This document shows positions 41,155-50,960 of a DNA stretch of 64,000 bases, piece by piece. Location of the stretch: assembly GCA_045656705.1 (NCBI GenBank), contig JAZORR010000043.1, forward strand, positions 1 through 64,000. The letters run 5' to 3'. This stretch comes from RGIG4576 sp045656705. GTDB lineage: Bacteria > Bacteroidota > Bacteroidia > Bacteroidales > Muribaculaceae. Under the pieces are notes generated by a model that had not been told where the DNA came from, searched no databases, and saw only the letters and a list, made by a program, of their open reading frames with translations. Both the position numbers and the translations under genes were made by a program. Position 1 is the first letter of the stretch. Each line of letters starts with the position of its first letter.

Positions 41155-44010
41155 TTACTTTTTAGCAGCTTTCTTGTCAGCGCGCGCAGCCATAGTGTAA
41201 GCCACTGGAGCAGCGATGAACAATGAAGCAAGAGTACCAAATACTACACCAAGCGACATAGCGAATACGAAGCTACGGATAGTTTCACCACCAAGAGCGA
41301 AAATCACGATAAGTACAAGAAGAGTACTTAGAGAAGTCATGACTGTACGCGCAAGTGTGCTATTAAGAGCGTGGTTGAATGTAGTAGTCAAATCTTGCTT
41401 AGGATACAATGTGCGGCTTTCGCGTACACGGTCAAACACAACCACTGTATCGTTCACTTGATAACCGATGATAGTCAAAATCGCAGCGATGAAGTTTTGG
41501 TCAACTTCCATTGAGAATGGGAACAAACCATACAATGCATAGAAACCAATTACCAAGAATGCTGTGAAAGCAACTGCACAAAGAGCACCAACAGAGAATG
41601 CTACGTTGCGGAAACGGATCAAGATATAAAGAGCCATAGCGATCAAAGAGAAGAATACAGCCCAACAAGCTTCACGAGTCATATCGCTTGCAATGCTTGG
41701 ACCAACCTTTTCGCTTGAAGTAACACCTTGAGTTTCGTCGGCTACACTGAATTCTTCGAAGCTCATTCCGTTAAGGTGTCCCTTAAGGCCTTCATATAGT
41801 TTAGCCATGATTTCATCATCTACGCCATCTTCAGCAGAATCGATCTTGTAGTTGGTAGAAATACGCACCTTAGTATCGTTGTCGATAGTGATAACGCTCA
41901 AGTTAGCATCTGGGAACAATGGAGCAAGTTCAGCCTTCAAGTCTTCAGTGCTTACTTCTTGAGCAAATTGTACTGTATAGTTGCGACCACCAGAGAAGTC
42001 GATACCTGGGCTTAGGCGACGAACACCAAGAAGTACTGCAACAGCAAGAACGATAACAGCAACTACAGTCCAAACTTTAGGACGAGCACCGATGAAATCG
42101 AACTTAACGTTTTGCATCCAACCCTTAGAAACCTTAGTATCGAAAGTCATTTGCTTGCTTGCAGCAAGTTTTTCCATCACAAGGCGAGTAGCGAATACTG
42201 CAGTGAAGAATGAGCAAACGATACCGATGATCAAAGTAGTAGCGAAGCCCTTGATCGGACCTGAACCGTTAAGCAATAGGATAAGAGCTGTGATGATAGT
42301 AGTCAAGTTAGAGTCGAAGATAGCAGAGAATGCATTGCTATAACCATCGGCTACAGCAGCCTTAACACCCTTACCAGCACGAAGTTCTTCCTTAGTGCGT
42401 TCGAAGATAAGCACGTTAGCATCCACAGCCATACCCATAGCAAGCACGATACCGGCAATACCAGGCAAAGTAAGTACTGCTTGGATAGAAGCCAAGATAC
42501 CAAGAGTGAAGAACAAGTTCAAGATAAGACCAAGGTTAGCAACAAGACCTGGGTAAGTACCATAAACCACAACCATGAAGATCATCAAAAGCACAAGAGC
42601 CACGATGAACGACAAGAAACCTGCTTCGATAGCTTCACGACCAAGAGATGGACCGATAACGCTCATACTTTCAACATTTACGCGAGCCACCATCTTACCA
42701 CTCTTCAATACGTTAGCCAAGTCGTTAGCTTCTTCCACAGTGAAGTTACCAGTGATTTGAGAGCTACCACCTTCGATTACGCTATTTACGTTAGGGAAAG
42801 AGTATACTTGATCGTCAAGAACGATAGCAATAGCCTTGTTCAAATTTTGTTGAGTGATGCGAGCCCATTGACGAGCACCTTCATCATTCATCTTCATAGA
42901 AACCACTTGACCTTGCATTTGGTCGAATTCGCTTGAAGCATCAGTAACAACGTCACCTGTAAGTACAGGACCACCTTGAACAGTCTTCAATGCTACAAGT
43001 TCGTAATATTGACCTCTATCGTCGATAGACTTCACGCTCCAACGAGGCTTGAAGTTAGTAGGAAGCAAGCGAGTAGCTTCGTTTGAATTAAGAATAGCAT
43101 TCACAGCAGCAGTATCGCGCACATTCACCAAAGCGATAGAAGCGCCACCACGACCTTGTTGCATCATTTCAAACAAAGACTTAGGAGCTACTCTCATAGA
43201 ATCAGCAACAGTAGTGTCAACAGGAACTACAGCAGCAGTGTTCAAAGCAGCCAAAGAACCTTGCAATTCGTTCAAAGTATATGTTTCGTAGAATTCCAAA
43301 TTAGCAGTACCCTTAAGCAGCTTGATAACACGTTCTGGTTCTTTCACACCAGGAAGTTCAAGAAGGATACGACCAGTGCTTTCAAGCTTTTGGATGTTAG
43401 GAGAAACCACACCAAAGCGGTCGATACGAGTGCGAAGCACATTGTAAGAGTTGTTGACCATAGCATCAACTTCGTCATTCAACGCCTTTTCCACATCTTC
43501 GTTAGAAGCACCAACCTTAAGAGATTCTATACCACGGAAGATTTGATAAAGATTTCCTTCTGGAGCAATCTTGTTGTACTCGCGGCAGAATACCGATACG
43601 AAATCTTTTTCAGCACTGTTCTTTTGCATTTTTTCAGCAGTAGCCAATGCTTCATTGAACTTAGGATCAGGATTTTGGTTAGAAAGCGCTCTCAAAATGT
43701 CGGGAACCGAGATTTGAAGAGTTACGTTCATACCACCCTTTAGGTCAAGACCTAAACCTACTTCCATTTCTCTTGCTTGCTGGAAAGTGTAGTAACCAAG
43801 ATACACTTCTTCTTTAGCAAGCGAATCAACATATTGCTTGTAATATGTCTTGTAAGCGTCGTTAGACACATCTTCTGTGTTAGCTTTAGCCTTAGCATAC
43901 TCAGCAGCAAGACCTTCGTAGTGGCTTGTTACGAATGAGAATGAAAGGTAAAACGCACAAACAAGACAAAGAGCAATAGTCAACACCTTAATAAAACCTT
44001 TACTTTGCAT
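41155..44010 (-). CDS. secDF: Protein translocase SecDF fusion
   Basis: A 951-residue fusion of SecD and SecF, the form usual in this phylum, which uses the proton gradient to complete protein export. The SecD half (1 to about 620) has GLDLKGGMNVTLQI, RIDRFGVVSPNIQKLESTGRILLELPGV, AMGMAVDANVLIFERTKEELRAG and 6 membrane helices. The SecF half (about 640-945) has GIDFSGGRNYTVQF and QVNDTVVVFDRVRESR with 6 more helices. The large soluble region between helices 1 and 2 of SecD is present in full. It stands alone, with a -7 box TATATTTG on the minus strand at 44078-44085. Confidence 0.95.
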   Translation of the reverse strand: MQSKGFIKVLTIALCLVCAFYLSFSFVTSHYEGLAAEYAKAKANTEDVSNDAYKTYYKQYVDSLAKEEVYLGYYTFQQAREMEVGLGLDLKGGMNVTLQISVPDILRALSNQNPDPKFNEALATAEKMQKNSAEKDFVSVFCREYNKIAPEGNLYQIFRGIESLKVGASNEDVEKALNDEVDAMVNNSYNVLRTRIDRFGVVSPNIQKLESTGRILLELPGVKEPERVIKLLKGTANLEFYETYTLNELQGSLAALNTAAVVPVDTTVADSMRVAPKSLFEMMQQGRGGASIALVNVRDTAAVNAILNSNEATRLLPTNFKPRWSVKSIDDRGQYYELVALKTVQGGPVLTGDVVTDASSEFDQMQGQVVSMKMNDEGARQWARITQQNLNKAIAIVLDDQVYSFPNVNSVIEGGSSQITGNFTVEEANDLANVLKSGKMVARVNVESMSVIGPSLGREAIEAGFLSFIVALVLLMIFMVVVYGTYPGLVANLGLILNLFFTLGILASIQAVLTLPGIAGIVLAMGMAVDANVLIFERTKEELRAGKGVKAAVADGYSNAFSAIFDSNLTTIITALILLLNGSGPIKGFATTLIIGIVCSFFTAVFATRLVMEKLAASKQMTFDTKVSKGWMQNVKFDFIGARPKVWTVVAVIVLAVAVLLGVRRLSPGIDFSGGRNYTVQFAQEVSTEDLKAELAPLFPDANLSVITIDNDTKVRISTNYKIDSAEDGVDDEIMAKLYEGLKGHLNGMSFEEFSVADETQGVTSSEKVGPSIASDMTREACWAVFFSLIAMALYILIRFRNVAFSVGALCAVAFTAFLVIGFYALYGLFPFSMEVDQNFIAAILTIIGYQVNDTVVVFDRVRESRTLYPKQDLTTTFNHALNSTLARTVMTSLSTLLVLIVIFALGGETIRSFVFAMSLGVVFGTLASLFIAAPVAYTMAARADKKAAKK

Positions 44011-44077
44011 CTTTATTTTTGTTAGTTTTGTTATTAAATATTTCTTTGCGAATTTAATTCATATTTCTTACAGCTTG

Positions 44078-44085
44078 CAAATATA
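44078..44085 (-). promoter_or_regulatory. secDF promoter -7 box
   Basis: Minus-strand TATATTTG, about 68 bp upstream of the start codon; the -33 box is unclear. Confidence 0.4.
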
Positions 44086-44213
44086 CATTAAATTATTCAA
44101 GTGAAAAAATTATACCGCCGTTTTCGCTATTTTTGCCCCATATTTTTCGTTTTAAGGCACAAAATCACACAAAACACTCTATATTAATCACATTCACTTC
44201 ACTTGGCAGACAC

Positions 44214-44244
44214 TTTCAACTATGAACTCTTTTTTGTAACTTTG
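44214..44244 (+). promoter_or_regulatory. Promoter of the Ig-like lipoprotein gene
   Basis: TTTC (44214-44217), 19 bp, TAACTTTG (44237-44244), one base from full consensus, 23 bp before the start codon. Confidence 0.65.
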
Positions 44245-44267
44245 CCACCGTAATACATTATATATAT

Positions 44268-46292
44268 ATGAAATTTGAAAATACACCTTATATATTAGTG
44301 ACAGTCCTCATCGCAGGGCTACTTTATTCGTGTGCAAGCATCGGTCGCCCCGAAGGCGGACCAAAAGATGTGGATCCACCACTATTCGTAGACAGTAAAC
44401 CTATGGCAAATGCTACCAACATCAACAAGCAAAGCATAGAGTTGCATTTCAACGAATATATAGTGCTTAAAGACCAATCGACAAAGGTGGTGGTGTCGCC
44501 AGCACAAAAGGAGAACCCAATTATTCGTGCCAATGGCAAGAAAATAAATATTGAGCTAAAGGACACGCTACGACCTAACACTACCTATGTGATAGACTTC
44601 AGCGATGCCATTCAAGATAATAACGAAAATAATCCGATAGAGAATTTCTCATTTGCATTCTCTACTGGCGACACTATCGATACGCTACAAGTGTCGGGCA
44701 TTGTGCTAAATGCTCGCGACCTTGAGCCACAAAAAGATATGTTTGTGGGATTGCATTCGTGCTTAGACGACTCAGCATTCCTCACAAAACCATTGGAGCG
44801 AATAGCACGCACCAACGACCTCGGTCAGTTCACCATTCGCAATATCAAGCCAGGCCGTTATCATATATTTGCACTAAAAGACGTGGACCGTGACTATAAG
44901 TTTGCACGCACCGAAGATATGGCATTCTTAGATGAAATAATAGTGCCTACCACAAGCGAGATAGAAACTATGGACACCACTTTCACCTCGCAAATGGTAA
45001 CGGATACTATCATCAAGGCAAAACATACGGTTTTCTTACCTAACAATATCTTCTTGTCATCGTTCAACGAAGATTTCAAATCGCTATATCTCGTGAAGAA
45101 CGAACGCATGGCTGCTCACAGATTTTCGGTAATATTCTCTGCTCCAAGCGATTCGCTACCTACACTTGAGGTAATAGAACCTGAGGGTTACGACAATAGC
45201 AAAAAGTGGTGGGTGCTTGATAATTCGCAACACAACGACACGCTAAACTATTGGATTACAGACTCGCTGCTCATAAAGAGCGATTCCATAAGGGTGAATA
45301 TGCGATACTTACACACCGACACATTAGACAATCGCACTTTCACCAACGACACGATATATTTCAACCTCAAGCGAGCAAAAAAGAGCAAAAAGCAAGCGGA
45401 ACAAGAACGCAAAAAACGCGAAGAGGAAGAAAAGAAGCGTCGCGAACGAGGCGACACTACTGCAATAGACACAGTGCCACCTACCCCACTATTCAAGTTT
45501 GAAGCAAGCAGTGGCTCTACGGTGGATGTGTATGCTCCACTTAGCTTCACGAGCGAGGCTCCTATAGCATCTATCAATCAGGAGATGGTGCATCTGAAGG
45601 AGAAAGTGGACACTCTATGGAACGACTTAGGCCCTGTAACGCTCACACTCGACACCATTCGTGGATTGCTTCATTACAAAATGGATTACGAATGGACTCC
45701 AGGCAATGAATATGAGGCATCGATAGACTCTGCTGCTATCGTGAATATATATGGTATCCATAATGCAGCCACTAAAACGAGTTTCAAGGTGAAGGCTTTG
45801 GAGGAATATTCTAATCTTTTCTTTAAAATATCGGTGCAAGATAGTGCATTTGTGGAATTGCTGAACACGAGCGATGCTGTGGCCTATACTGCACCTGTAA
45901 TAAACGGCAAGGTGGATTTCTTTAACATCAAACCGGGCGACTATTATGCTCGTGTGGTGCTTGATGCCAACAATAATGGCAAATGGGATACGGGTAATTA
46001 TGCTCTTCATATTCAACCTGAGGAAGTTTACTATTTCAACAAGAAACTTACTCTCAAGCAAAATTGGGATATCGAACAAAATTGGAATATCTATGAGCTT
46101 CCTGTGGACACTCAAAAGCCTATGGCTATAAAGAAAAATAAACCTAAGGATTATAAGGCAAAGACCGAAACCGAAGAAGAAGAGGAAGAAAATAGTGAAT
46201 TTGGTAATAATTTCGGTTTTGGTAATTACTCTGGCAATAAGTTCAACGATACGAAGAATTCGATGGATGGCAATTATCGCCGCCCACACTGA
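44268..46292 (+). CDS. Lipoprotein with N-terminal Ig-like (SbsA-type) domain
   Basis: A 674-residue envelope lipoprotein. The signal ends in the lipobox YSCA (Cys22), followed by ASIGRPEGGPKDVDPPLFVDSKP. An Ig-like domain (about 40-125, ELHFNEYIVLKDQS, RPNTTYVIDFSDAIQDNNENN) is followed by a carboxypeptidase-regulatory-like segment (about 135-200, GQFTIRNIKPGRYHIFALKDVDRD) and a later repeat of the same kind (GDYYARVVLDANNNGKWDTG, about 555-575). A charged linker of Lys/Glu/Arg (about 370-395) splits the protein. The family is conserved in Bacteroidetes; function unknown. Confidence 0.8.
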   Translation: MKFENTPYILVTVLIAGLLYSCASIGRPEGGPKDVDPPLFVDSKPMANATNINKQSIELHFNEYIVLKDQSTKVVVSPAQKENPIIRANGKKINIELKDTLRPNTTYVIDFSDAIQDNNENNPIENFSFAFSTGDTIDTLQVSGIVLNARDLEPQKDMFVGLHSCLDDSAFLTKPLERIARTNDLGQFTIRNIKPGRYHIFALKDVDRDYKFARTEDMAFLDEIIVPTTSEIETMDTTFTSQMVTDTIIKAKHTVFLPNNIFLSSFNEDFKSLYLVKNERMAAHRFSVIFSAPSDSLPTLEVIEPEGYDNSKKWWVLDNSQHNDTLNYWITDSLLIKSDSIRVNMRYLHTDTLDNRTFTNDTIYFNLKRAKKSKKQAEQERKKREEEEKKRRERGDTTAIDTVPPTPLFKFEASSGSTVDVYAPLSFTSEAPIASINQEMVHLKEKVDTLWNDLGPVTLTLDTIRGLLHYKMDYEWTPGNEYEASIDSAAIVNIYGIHNAATKTSFKVKALEEYSNLFFKISVQDSAFVELLNTSDAVAYTAPVINGKVDFFNIKPGDYYARVVLDANNNGKWDTGNYALHIQPEEVYYFNKKLTLKQNWDIEQNWNIYELPVDTQKPMAIKKNKPKDYKAKTETEEEEEENSEFGNNFGFGNYSGNKFNDTKNSMDGNYRRPH

Positions 46293-46311
46293 TATTCAGT
46301 GAGGAGTGAGT
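46291..46311 (+). repeat. Intergenic repeat module B copy
   Basis: TGATATTCAGTG(A)GGAGTGAG overlaps the stop of the Ig-like lipoprotein gene and nearly matches 17174-17195. Variants follow it up to about 46335. Confidence 0.5.
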
Positions 46312-46354
46312 GAATAATTAGGGGTAAGTGAGTTGGCTCCTATTATAGAATAGC

Positions 46355-46392
46355 AAGAGGAGTAGCCGAATGATAGTGGGGCTACTCCTCTT
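46355..46392. terminator. Bidirectional terminator between convergent genes
   Basis: A perfect 13-bp stem AAGAGGAGTAGCC/GGCTACTCCTCTT with T-rich flanks lies between the Ig-like lipoprotein gene and the EamA transporter gene. Confidence 0.85.
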
Positions 46393-46423
46393 ATTTTATA
46401 GTTATACTTTAGATATTAGGTTA

Positions 46424-47341
46424 TCACTTTTCTCGGCTTACCATCCACACTGCAAGGAAGATAAGCAATGCCGAACCCACTTTCACTGCATCAAGCACTG
46501 CCATACCTATAAGCACCGATACGAGTGTGGCTACTACTGGTTGCAAATAGTTATACATAGCAATCACTGTAGGCTTCAATCGGCGTTGTGCAAATGGTAT
46601 CATCAAATAGCACAAACAAGAGCCGAGTACCACAATATAAGCAAGTTCGAGCACGCCTTCGAGAGGAAAAGAAGCCCAATCAATGTGCATAATATCACCC
46701 ACTGTGAATGGCATAATCACGATGCCCGACATCAACATCATCCATTTCATCATAGTGAACGGAGAATATTTGCTTATTAGTTTACCAAAGATAACAAGAT
46801 AAGTGGCTCCACACATTTGTGCGAGAATGCAAAGAGTGTTGCCAAGCACCGGATTAGTGACATTCATAGCCACATCGGCCTCGCCCCAAAGCGAGAACAC
46901 CACTACTGCAGCAAAACCAAGTGCCACACCTCCGAGACGGAACGAAGTGAGGCGTTCTTTAAGGATAAGAGTGGCAAGCACAAGAGTGAAAATAGGTGTG
47001 GTGCTACACACCACTGCAGCATCAACAGGACTTGTGTAACTCATTCCCTGCACCACAAGTATCTGATTGGCAGCAATCACAAGCAAACCAGCAAAGAAGA
47101 TTTTTATGAAATCACCCTTTTCAATCTTTTCTTTTGCTATCACATTGCTCGGCATAAGCGCGCTCACAAACCAAAATAGCAATGCTCCACCCATAATACG
47201 CACCCCCGACAATGCAAGAGGCGAAATGATGCCCATATTGAGCAAACTCTTAGAAATAGGAGCCATCAATCCCCAAGCCGTATTGGCAAAAAGGAGTGCA
47301 AGATGCCCCTGAAATTTGTCTTTACTTATAGTTTTAGTCAT
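46424..47341 (-). CDS. EamA/DMT-family transporter
   Basis: An inner-membrane protein of 305 residues with ten predicted helices and two EamA repeats: the first with LLFANTAWGLMAPISKSLLNMG, the second with GNTLCILAQMCGATYLVIFGKLISKYSP. A drug/metabolite transporter; the substrate (often an amino acid or metabolite exported) cannot be told. A -7 box TATCTTTG lies on the minus strand at 47363-47370. Confidence 0.85.
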   Translation of the reverse strand: MTKTISKDKFQGHLALLFANTAWGLMAPISKSLLNMGIISPLALSGVRIMGGALLFWFVSALMPSNVIAKEKIEKGDFIKIFFAGLLVIAANQILVVQGMSYTSPVDAAVVCSTTPIFTLVLATLILKERLTSFRLGGVALGFAAVVVFSLWGEADVAMNVTNPVLGNTLCILAQMCGATYLVIFGKLISKYSPFTMMKWMMLMSGIVIMPFTVGDIMHIDWASFPLEGVLELAYIVVLGSCLCYLMIPFAQRRLKPTVIAMYNYLQPVVATLVSVLIGMAVLDAVKVGSALLIFLAVWMVSREK

Positions 47342-47362
47342 AAATTTTCATTTTTTTCGGGG

Positions 47363-47370
47363 CAAAGATA
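47363..47370 (-). promoter_or_regulatory. Promoter -7 box for the EamA gene
   Basis: Minus-strand TATCTTTG, 22 bp before the start codon. Confidence 0.45.
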
Positions 47371-47426
47371 GTAATCTTTAGTATATTCTTATTAATTTTA
47401 CATCCAATAACAACATTTTTTCACTT

Positions 47427-48356
47427 ATGAATAAGATATTTGGATTGATTATGATTGCACTCTTCACAGTAGCATGCAATCATACAAAAAAAGAAGAAAC
47501 AGGTAACTCAGACACTCAAAAGGTGGATTTCGGCACGCTCGTATATCACAAGGCATTTGAAAGCAAACACTTCGACGCTCGCGATGTGATGGTGTGGCTA
47601 CCAGAAGGATATGACACATCAAAGAAATATGCAGTGCTATATATGCACGACGGACAAATGCTTTTCGACAAAAACACTTCGTGGAACAAACAGAGTTGGA
47701 ACGTGGATAGTGTGGCACAAGCAGTGCAAAACGATGGCCGAACTCGCCCATTTATAGTGGTGGGTATCAACAACCACCCCAATGGTCGTCTATATGACTA
47801 TATGCCTCGCAAGGCTCTCGATTACATAGCTAAAGACGATACATTGCTCGCAAAATATGATAAGAATATGTTTGTGGCAGATAAGTATCTTCGCTTTATC
47901 GTGGAAGAGTTGAAGCCTTTCATCGACAAAAACTATTCTACAAGTCCCGAGCGAGGAAGCACCTTCATAGCAGGTTCGAGTATGGGAGGTCTCATCTCTA
48001 TGTATGCTATTTGCGAATATCCACAAGTGTTTGGTGGAGCTGGTTGCCTATCAACTCACTCACCACTTGTGATTACCGATGCTCCAGCCGAAGTACCTGT
48101 GTGGGCTAAGGCATTCCGTGATTATCTCACCGATAATCTGCCAAGCACTAACACAGCTTACATATATATGGACTGCGGCAATCGCACTATTGATGCCGGA
48201 TACATACCACTACAGTTGCAAATCAACGATATTTTCAAGGAAAAAGGATGGATGCAATCACATTTCCGTAGCAAGTTTTTCCCAGGACACGCCCACGACG
48301 AGAATTCTTGGGAATCACGCCTACACATTCCTCTTGAATTCCTAATAAGAAAGTGA
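47427..48356 (+). CDS. Esterase D/Fes-type alpha/beta hydrolase lipoprotein
   Basis: A 309-residue exported esterase. The N-terminal signal ends in the lipobox VACN (Cys17). The hydrolase domain has VMVWLPEGYD, YAVLYMHDGQMLFD, the nucleophile elbow GSSMGG (Ser about 189), and a late histidine in FFPGHAHDENSWESRL, with the acid probably in MDCGNRTID. It resembles putative esterases of the esterase D family that act on siderophore, carbohydrate or other esters. It stands alone between the EamA gene (divergent) and cysS (convergent). Confidence 0.85.
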   Translation: MNKIFGLIMIALFTVACNHTKKEETGNSDTQKVDFGTLVYHKAFESKHFDARDVMVWLPEGYDTSKKYAVLYMHDGQMLFDKNTSWNKQSWNVDSVAQAVQNDGRTRPFIVVGINNHPNGRLYDYMPRKALDYIAKDDTLLAKYDKNMFVADKYLRFIVEELKPFIDKNYSTSPERGSTFIAGSSMGGLISMYAICEYPQVFGGAGCLSTHSPLVITDAPAEVPVWAKAFRDYLTDNLPSTNTAYIYMDCGNRTIDAGYIPLQLQINDIFKEKGWMQSHFRSKFFPGHAHDENSWESRLHIPLEFLIRK

Positions 48357-48380
48357 TATTTATCCCTATAACAAAAAACT

Positions 48381-48420
48381 AAGGAACGATTTTTCTGGTG
48401 TGACAGAGAAATCGTTCCTT
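48381..48420. terminator. Bidirectional terminator between the esterase gene and cysS
   Basis: A 12-bp stem AAGGAACGATTT/AAATCGTTCCTT is followed by TTTT on the plus strand and preceded by a matching A-rich stretch for the minus strand. Confidence 0.85.
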
Positions 48421-48448
48421 TTTATCTATGCTTTTGAATAAAAGTGGC

Positions 48449-49927
48449 TTACTTCACTTTCCATTCGAAACCGTCTTTGGTGTCTTTCACATCAAAGCCG
48501 ATTTCGGCAAGTCGGTTGCGAATAAGGTCGCTTGTAGCCCAATCTTTGTTGTCTTTAGCATTCTTACGGATTTGAAGTAACAAATCTACGGCTTCTTCGT
48601 AAGGCTTCAAATTCACATCGCCTGAAGCAGCAACATCGCGCACACCAAGGATATCAAACAAGAATACCGAGAATACTTCTTTCAATGCATCAAGATCGGC
48701 TTGAGAGATAGTAGCCTTGCCATCGTTCACAAGGTTGATAGCACGACAAGCATCGAAGAGGTGAGCAATCACTGTGGCAGTGTTCAAGTCGTCGTTCATC
48801 GCTTCATAACATTTAGCTTTCATGTCAGCCACATTAATATCTACAGTGGTAGCATCGGCAGCCTTGATATCGTTTAAGCGTTTCCAACCATCCATCATAC
48901 GGTCGTAAGCCTTCTCGGCAGATTTCAAAGCATCGTTAGAGAAGTCCACAGTACCACGATAGTGGGCCATAAGGATGAAGAAGCGAATGGTCATTGGCGA
49001 ATATGCTTGCTCAAGAAGTTCGTGAGTGCCATTGAAGAACTCGTCGAGAGTGATGAAGTTGCCAAGCGACTTACCCATCTTCTTACCGTTGATGGTAATC
49101 ATATTGTTGTGCATCCAATAGCGCACTGCATCGTGTCCTGAATGAGCCACTGATTGAGCAATTTCGCATTCGTGGTGAGGGAACATCAAGTCCATACCTC
49201 CACCATGCACATCGAATGTTTCGCCAAGATATTTTGTACCCATTGTAGAGCATTCCAAGTGCCATCCTGGGAAGCCGTCGCTCCATGGAGAAGGCCAACG
49301 CATAATATGCTCAGGTGATGCTTTCTTCCACAATGCAAAATCGGCAGGGTGATGCTTTTCGCTTTGTCCGTCGAGCTCGCGAGTGGTGTTGAGAAGTTCT
49401 TCCACATTTCTACCCGAAAGTTTGCCGTAGTTATAGTCCTTATTAAACTTAGGTACATCGAAATATACCGAGCCTTCGCTTTCGTAGGCATATCCTGCCT
49501 CAAGAATCTTCTTGATATACTCGATTTGCTCGATGATGTGACCAGAGGCATGAGGCTCGATGCTTGGAGGAAGCACATTAAGTGCGTCCATAGCCTTGTG
49601 GTAGCGATTTAGATAGTATTGCACCACTTCCATAGGTTCAAGTTTTTCGAGACGAGCCTTCTTTGCAATCTTGTCTTCGCCATCGTCGGCATCATGCTCG
49701 AGGTGACCTACGTCGGTGATATTGCGCACATAACGCACCTTATAGCCAAGGTGTAGCAAGTAACGATAGAAGATATCGAAAGTGATAGCTGGACGAGCGT
49801 GTCCTAAGTGTCCATCACCATAGACAGTAGGACCACACACATACATACCCACATGTGGCTCATTCAACGGAATAAATTGCTCTTTCTTGCGAGAGAGCGT
49901 GTTATATACATATAATGGGTGTTCCAT
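48449..49927 (-). CDS. cysS: Cysteinyl-tRNA synthetase
   Basis: Class I aminoacyl-tRNA synthetase, 492 residues. Zinc and HIGH-type features are YVCGPTVYGDGHLGHARPAI (HLGH); GWHLECSTMG and HHECEIAQS give the other zinc ligands; the KMSKS-type loop is KKMGKSLGN. The C-terminal anticodon-binding domain is complete. The start is ATG 49927; the frame's TTG two codons upstream is not preferred. A DUF3467 gene, 10 bp upstream, is on the same strand. Confidence 0.95.
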   Translation of the reverse strand: MEHPLYVYNTLSRKKEQFIPLNEPHVGMYVCGPTVYGDGHLGHARPAITFDIFYRYLLHLGYKVRYVRNITDVGHLEHDADDGEDKIAKKARLEKLEPMEVVQYYLNRYHKAMDALNVLPPSIEPHASGHIIEQIEYIKKILEAGYAYESEGSVYFDVPKFNKDYNYGKLSGRNVEELLNTTRELDGQSEKHHPADFALWKKASPEHIMRWPSPWSDGFPGWHLECSTMGTKYLGETFDVHGGGMDLMFPHHECEIAQSVAHSGHDAVRYWMHNNMITINGKKMGKSLGNFITLDEFFNGTHELLEQAYSPMTIRFFILMAHYRGTVDFSNDALKSAEKAYDRMMDGWKRLNDIKAADATTVDINVADMKAKCYEAMNDDLNTATVIAHLFDACRAINLVNDGKATISQADLDALKEVFSVFLFDILGVRDVAASGDVNLKPYEEAVDLLLQIRKNAKDNKDWATSDLIRNRLAEIGFDVKDTKDGFEWKVK

Positions 49928-49937
49928 ATTCAATCAA

Positions 49938-50252
49938 TTAGTTTATACCGAAAGGATTAAGAGGAGCATTAGGAGTGCCTACAGGCATCTTAGGCTTGAT
50001 TTCGCCGAAAGTTTCTTCGTATTTGCGTACATTTTCTTGAAGAGCGAAAAGCAATTGCTTCACATTTTCAGGAGTCATAACGATGCGACTTTGCACCTTA
50101 GCTTGAGGCACATTTGGCGCCATGCAAATCATATCAAGGAAAAATTCAGATGGACCGTGAGAAATCACTGCCAAATTTGCATACTTACCTTGTGCCACTT
50201 CTGGCGACATTTCGATACTAATCTCTTTCTTTTGTTGTTGATTATTGCTCAT
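49938..50252 (-). CDS. DUF3467 protein
   Basis: A 104-residue soluble protein: EISIEMSPEVAQGKYANLAVISHGPSEFFLDMI, then RIVMTPENVKQLLFALQENVRKYEETFGEI, ending in a Pro-rich NAPLNPFGIN. This is the DUF3467 pattern, a small protein of unknown function common in Bacteroidetes. The start at ATG 50252 (MSNNQQQ) is chosen because homologues begin at about this point; the frame upstream is not convincing. It lies between the NigD-like gene and cysS and may be cotranscribed with both. Confidence 0.82.
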   Translation of the reverse strand: MSNNQQQKKEISIEMSPEVAQGKYANLAVISHGPSEFFLDMICMAPNVPQAKVQSRIVMTPENVKQLLFALQENVRKYEETFGEIKPKMPVGTPNAPLNPFGIN

Positions 50253-50272
50253 AATATATTCTATATTTTTAT

Positions 50273-50944
50273 TTATTGATATTCGTTTATATTTACGGGA
50301 AATATATATTGTTTTTTCTCGTCGTTTACATTGTATATAAGAGTTTTCACTCCATTGAGCGCCAAAGCTGGCTCTATGTAATAACTCATATAGGTTTCGG
50401 TCCAATAATAAGTTTTTGCCCCCATAAGGTTTTGAATTTGGTAGCAATTAAGACAGCCATTAGCATCTATCGTGCCATCGGTATACAAGTACATAATGCG
50501 ACCAGACTCAGAATAAAGCACCTTGCAACGCACATTTAAATAATTACCCGTACGCCAAATGCTCTCCACTCTTATGGTATCCATCTTCAGTTCCATCGTA
50601 GGCATCTGCGCTTCTACTCTGATGGTGTCAGTGTGTACTTTCGACAAACCTTTCACAGTGACCACTTGATGATTATTGCCCAAATCCTCTGCCACCTCAT
50701 AATTGAGCAACATGCGTTGCCCCACTTTGATAGCATCGGAGGTGTAGTTATTAGCCTTGAGTGTGATGAGAGGCGAATCGTTGTAGGACTGATAGGTGAA
50801 AACTGCACCACCCTCTTCGTTTCCCATATAAGTAACCATATTATAGAAGAAATCGCCATAACGATATTCTTCCTCATCATCGTTACAAGAGACGAAGGCC
50901 ATCGTAGCCACCAAACTCAATAATATGTATTTAAACTTATTCAT
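50273..50944 (-). CDS. NigD-like lipoprotein
   Basis: A 223-residue lipoprotein with signal MNKFKYILLSLVATMAFVSC and an acidic start NDDEEE. An OB-like N-terminal part follows (about 25-105: YGDFFYNMVTYMG, PLITLKAN, GQRMLLNYEVAED) and a C-terminal beta-rich part (about 110-220), the NigD-like arrangement. Expected at the outer membrane; function unknown. The gene lies 16 bp after lolD and 20 bp before the DUF3467 gene, so it may share their transcript. Confidence 0.65.
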   Translation of the reverse strand: MNKFKYILLSLVATMAFVSCNDDEEEYRYGDFFYNMVTYMGNEEGGAVFTYQSYNDSPLITLKANNYTSDAIKVGQRMLLNYEVAEDLGNNHQVVTVKGLSKVHTDTIRVEAQMPTMELKMDTIRVESIWRTGNYLNVRCKVLYSESGRIMYLYTDGTIDANGCLNCYQIQNLMGAKTYYWTETYMSYYIEPALALNGVKTLIYNVNDEKKQYIFPVNINEYQ

Positions 50945-50960
50945 TATCTATCACACTTAA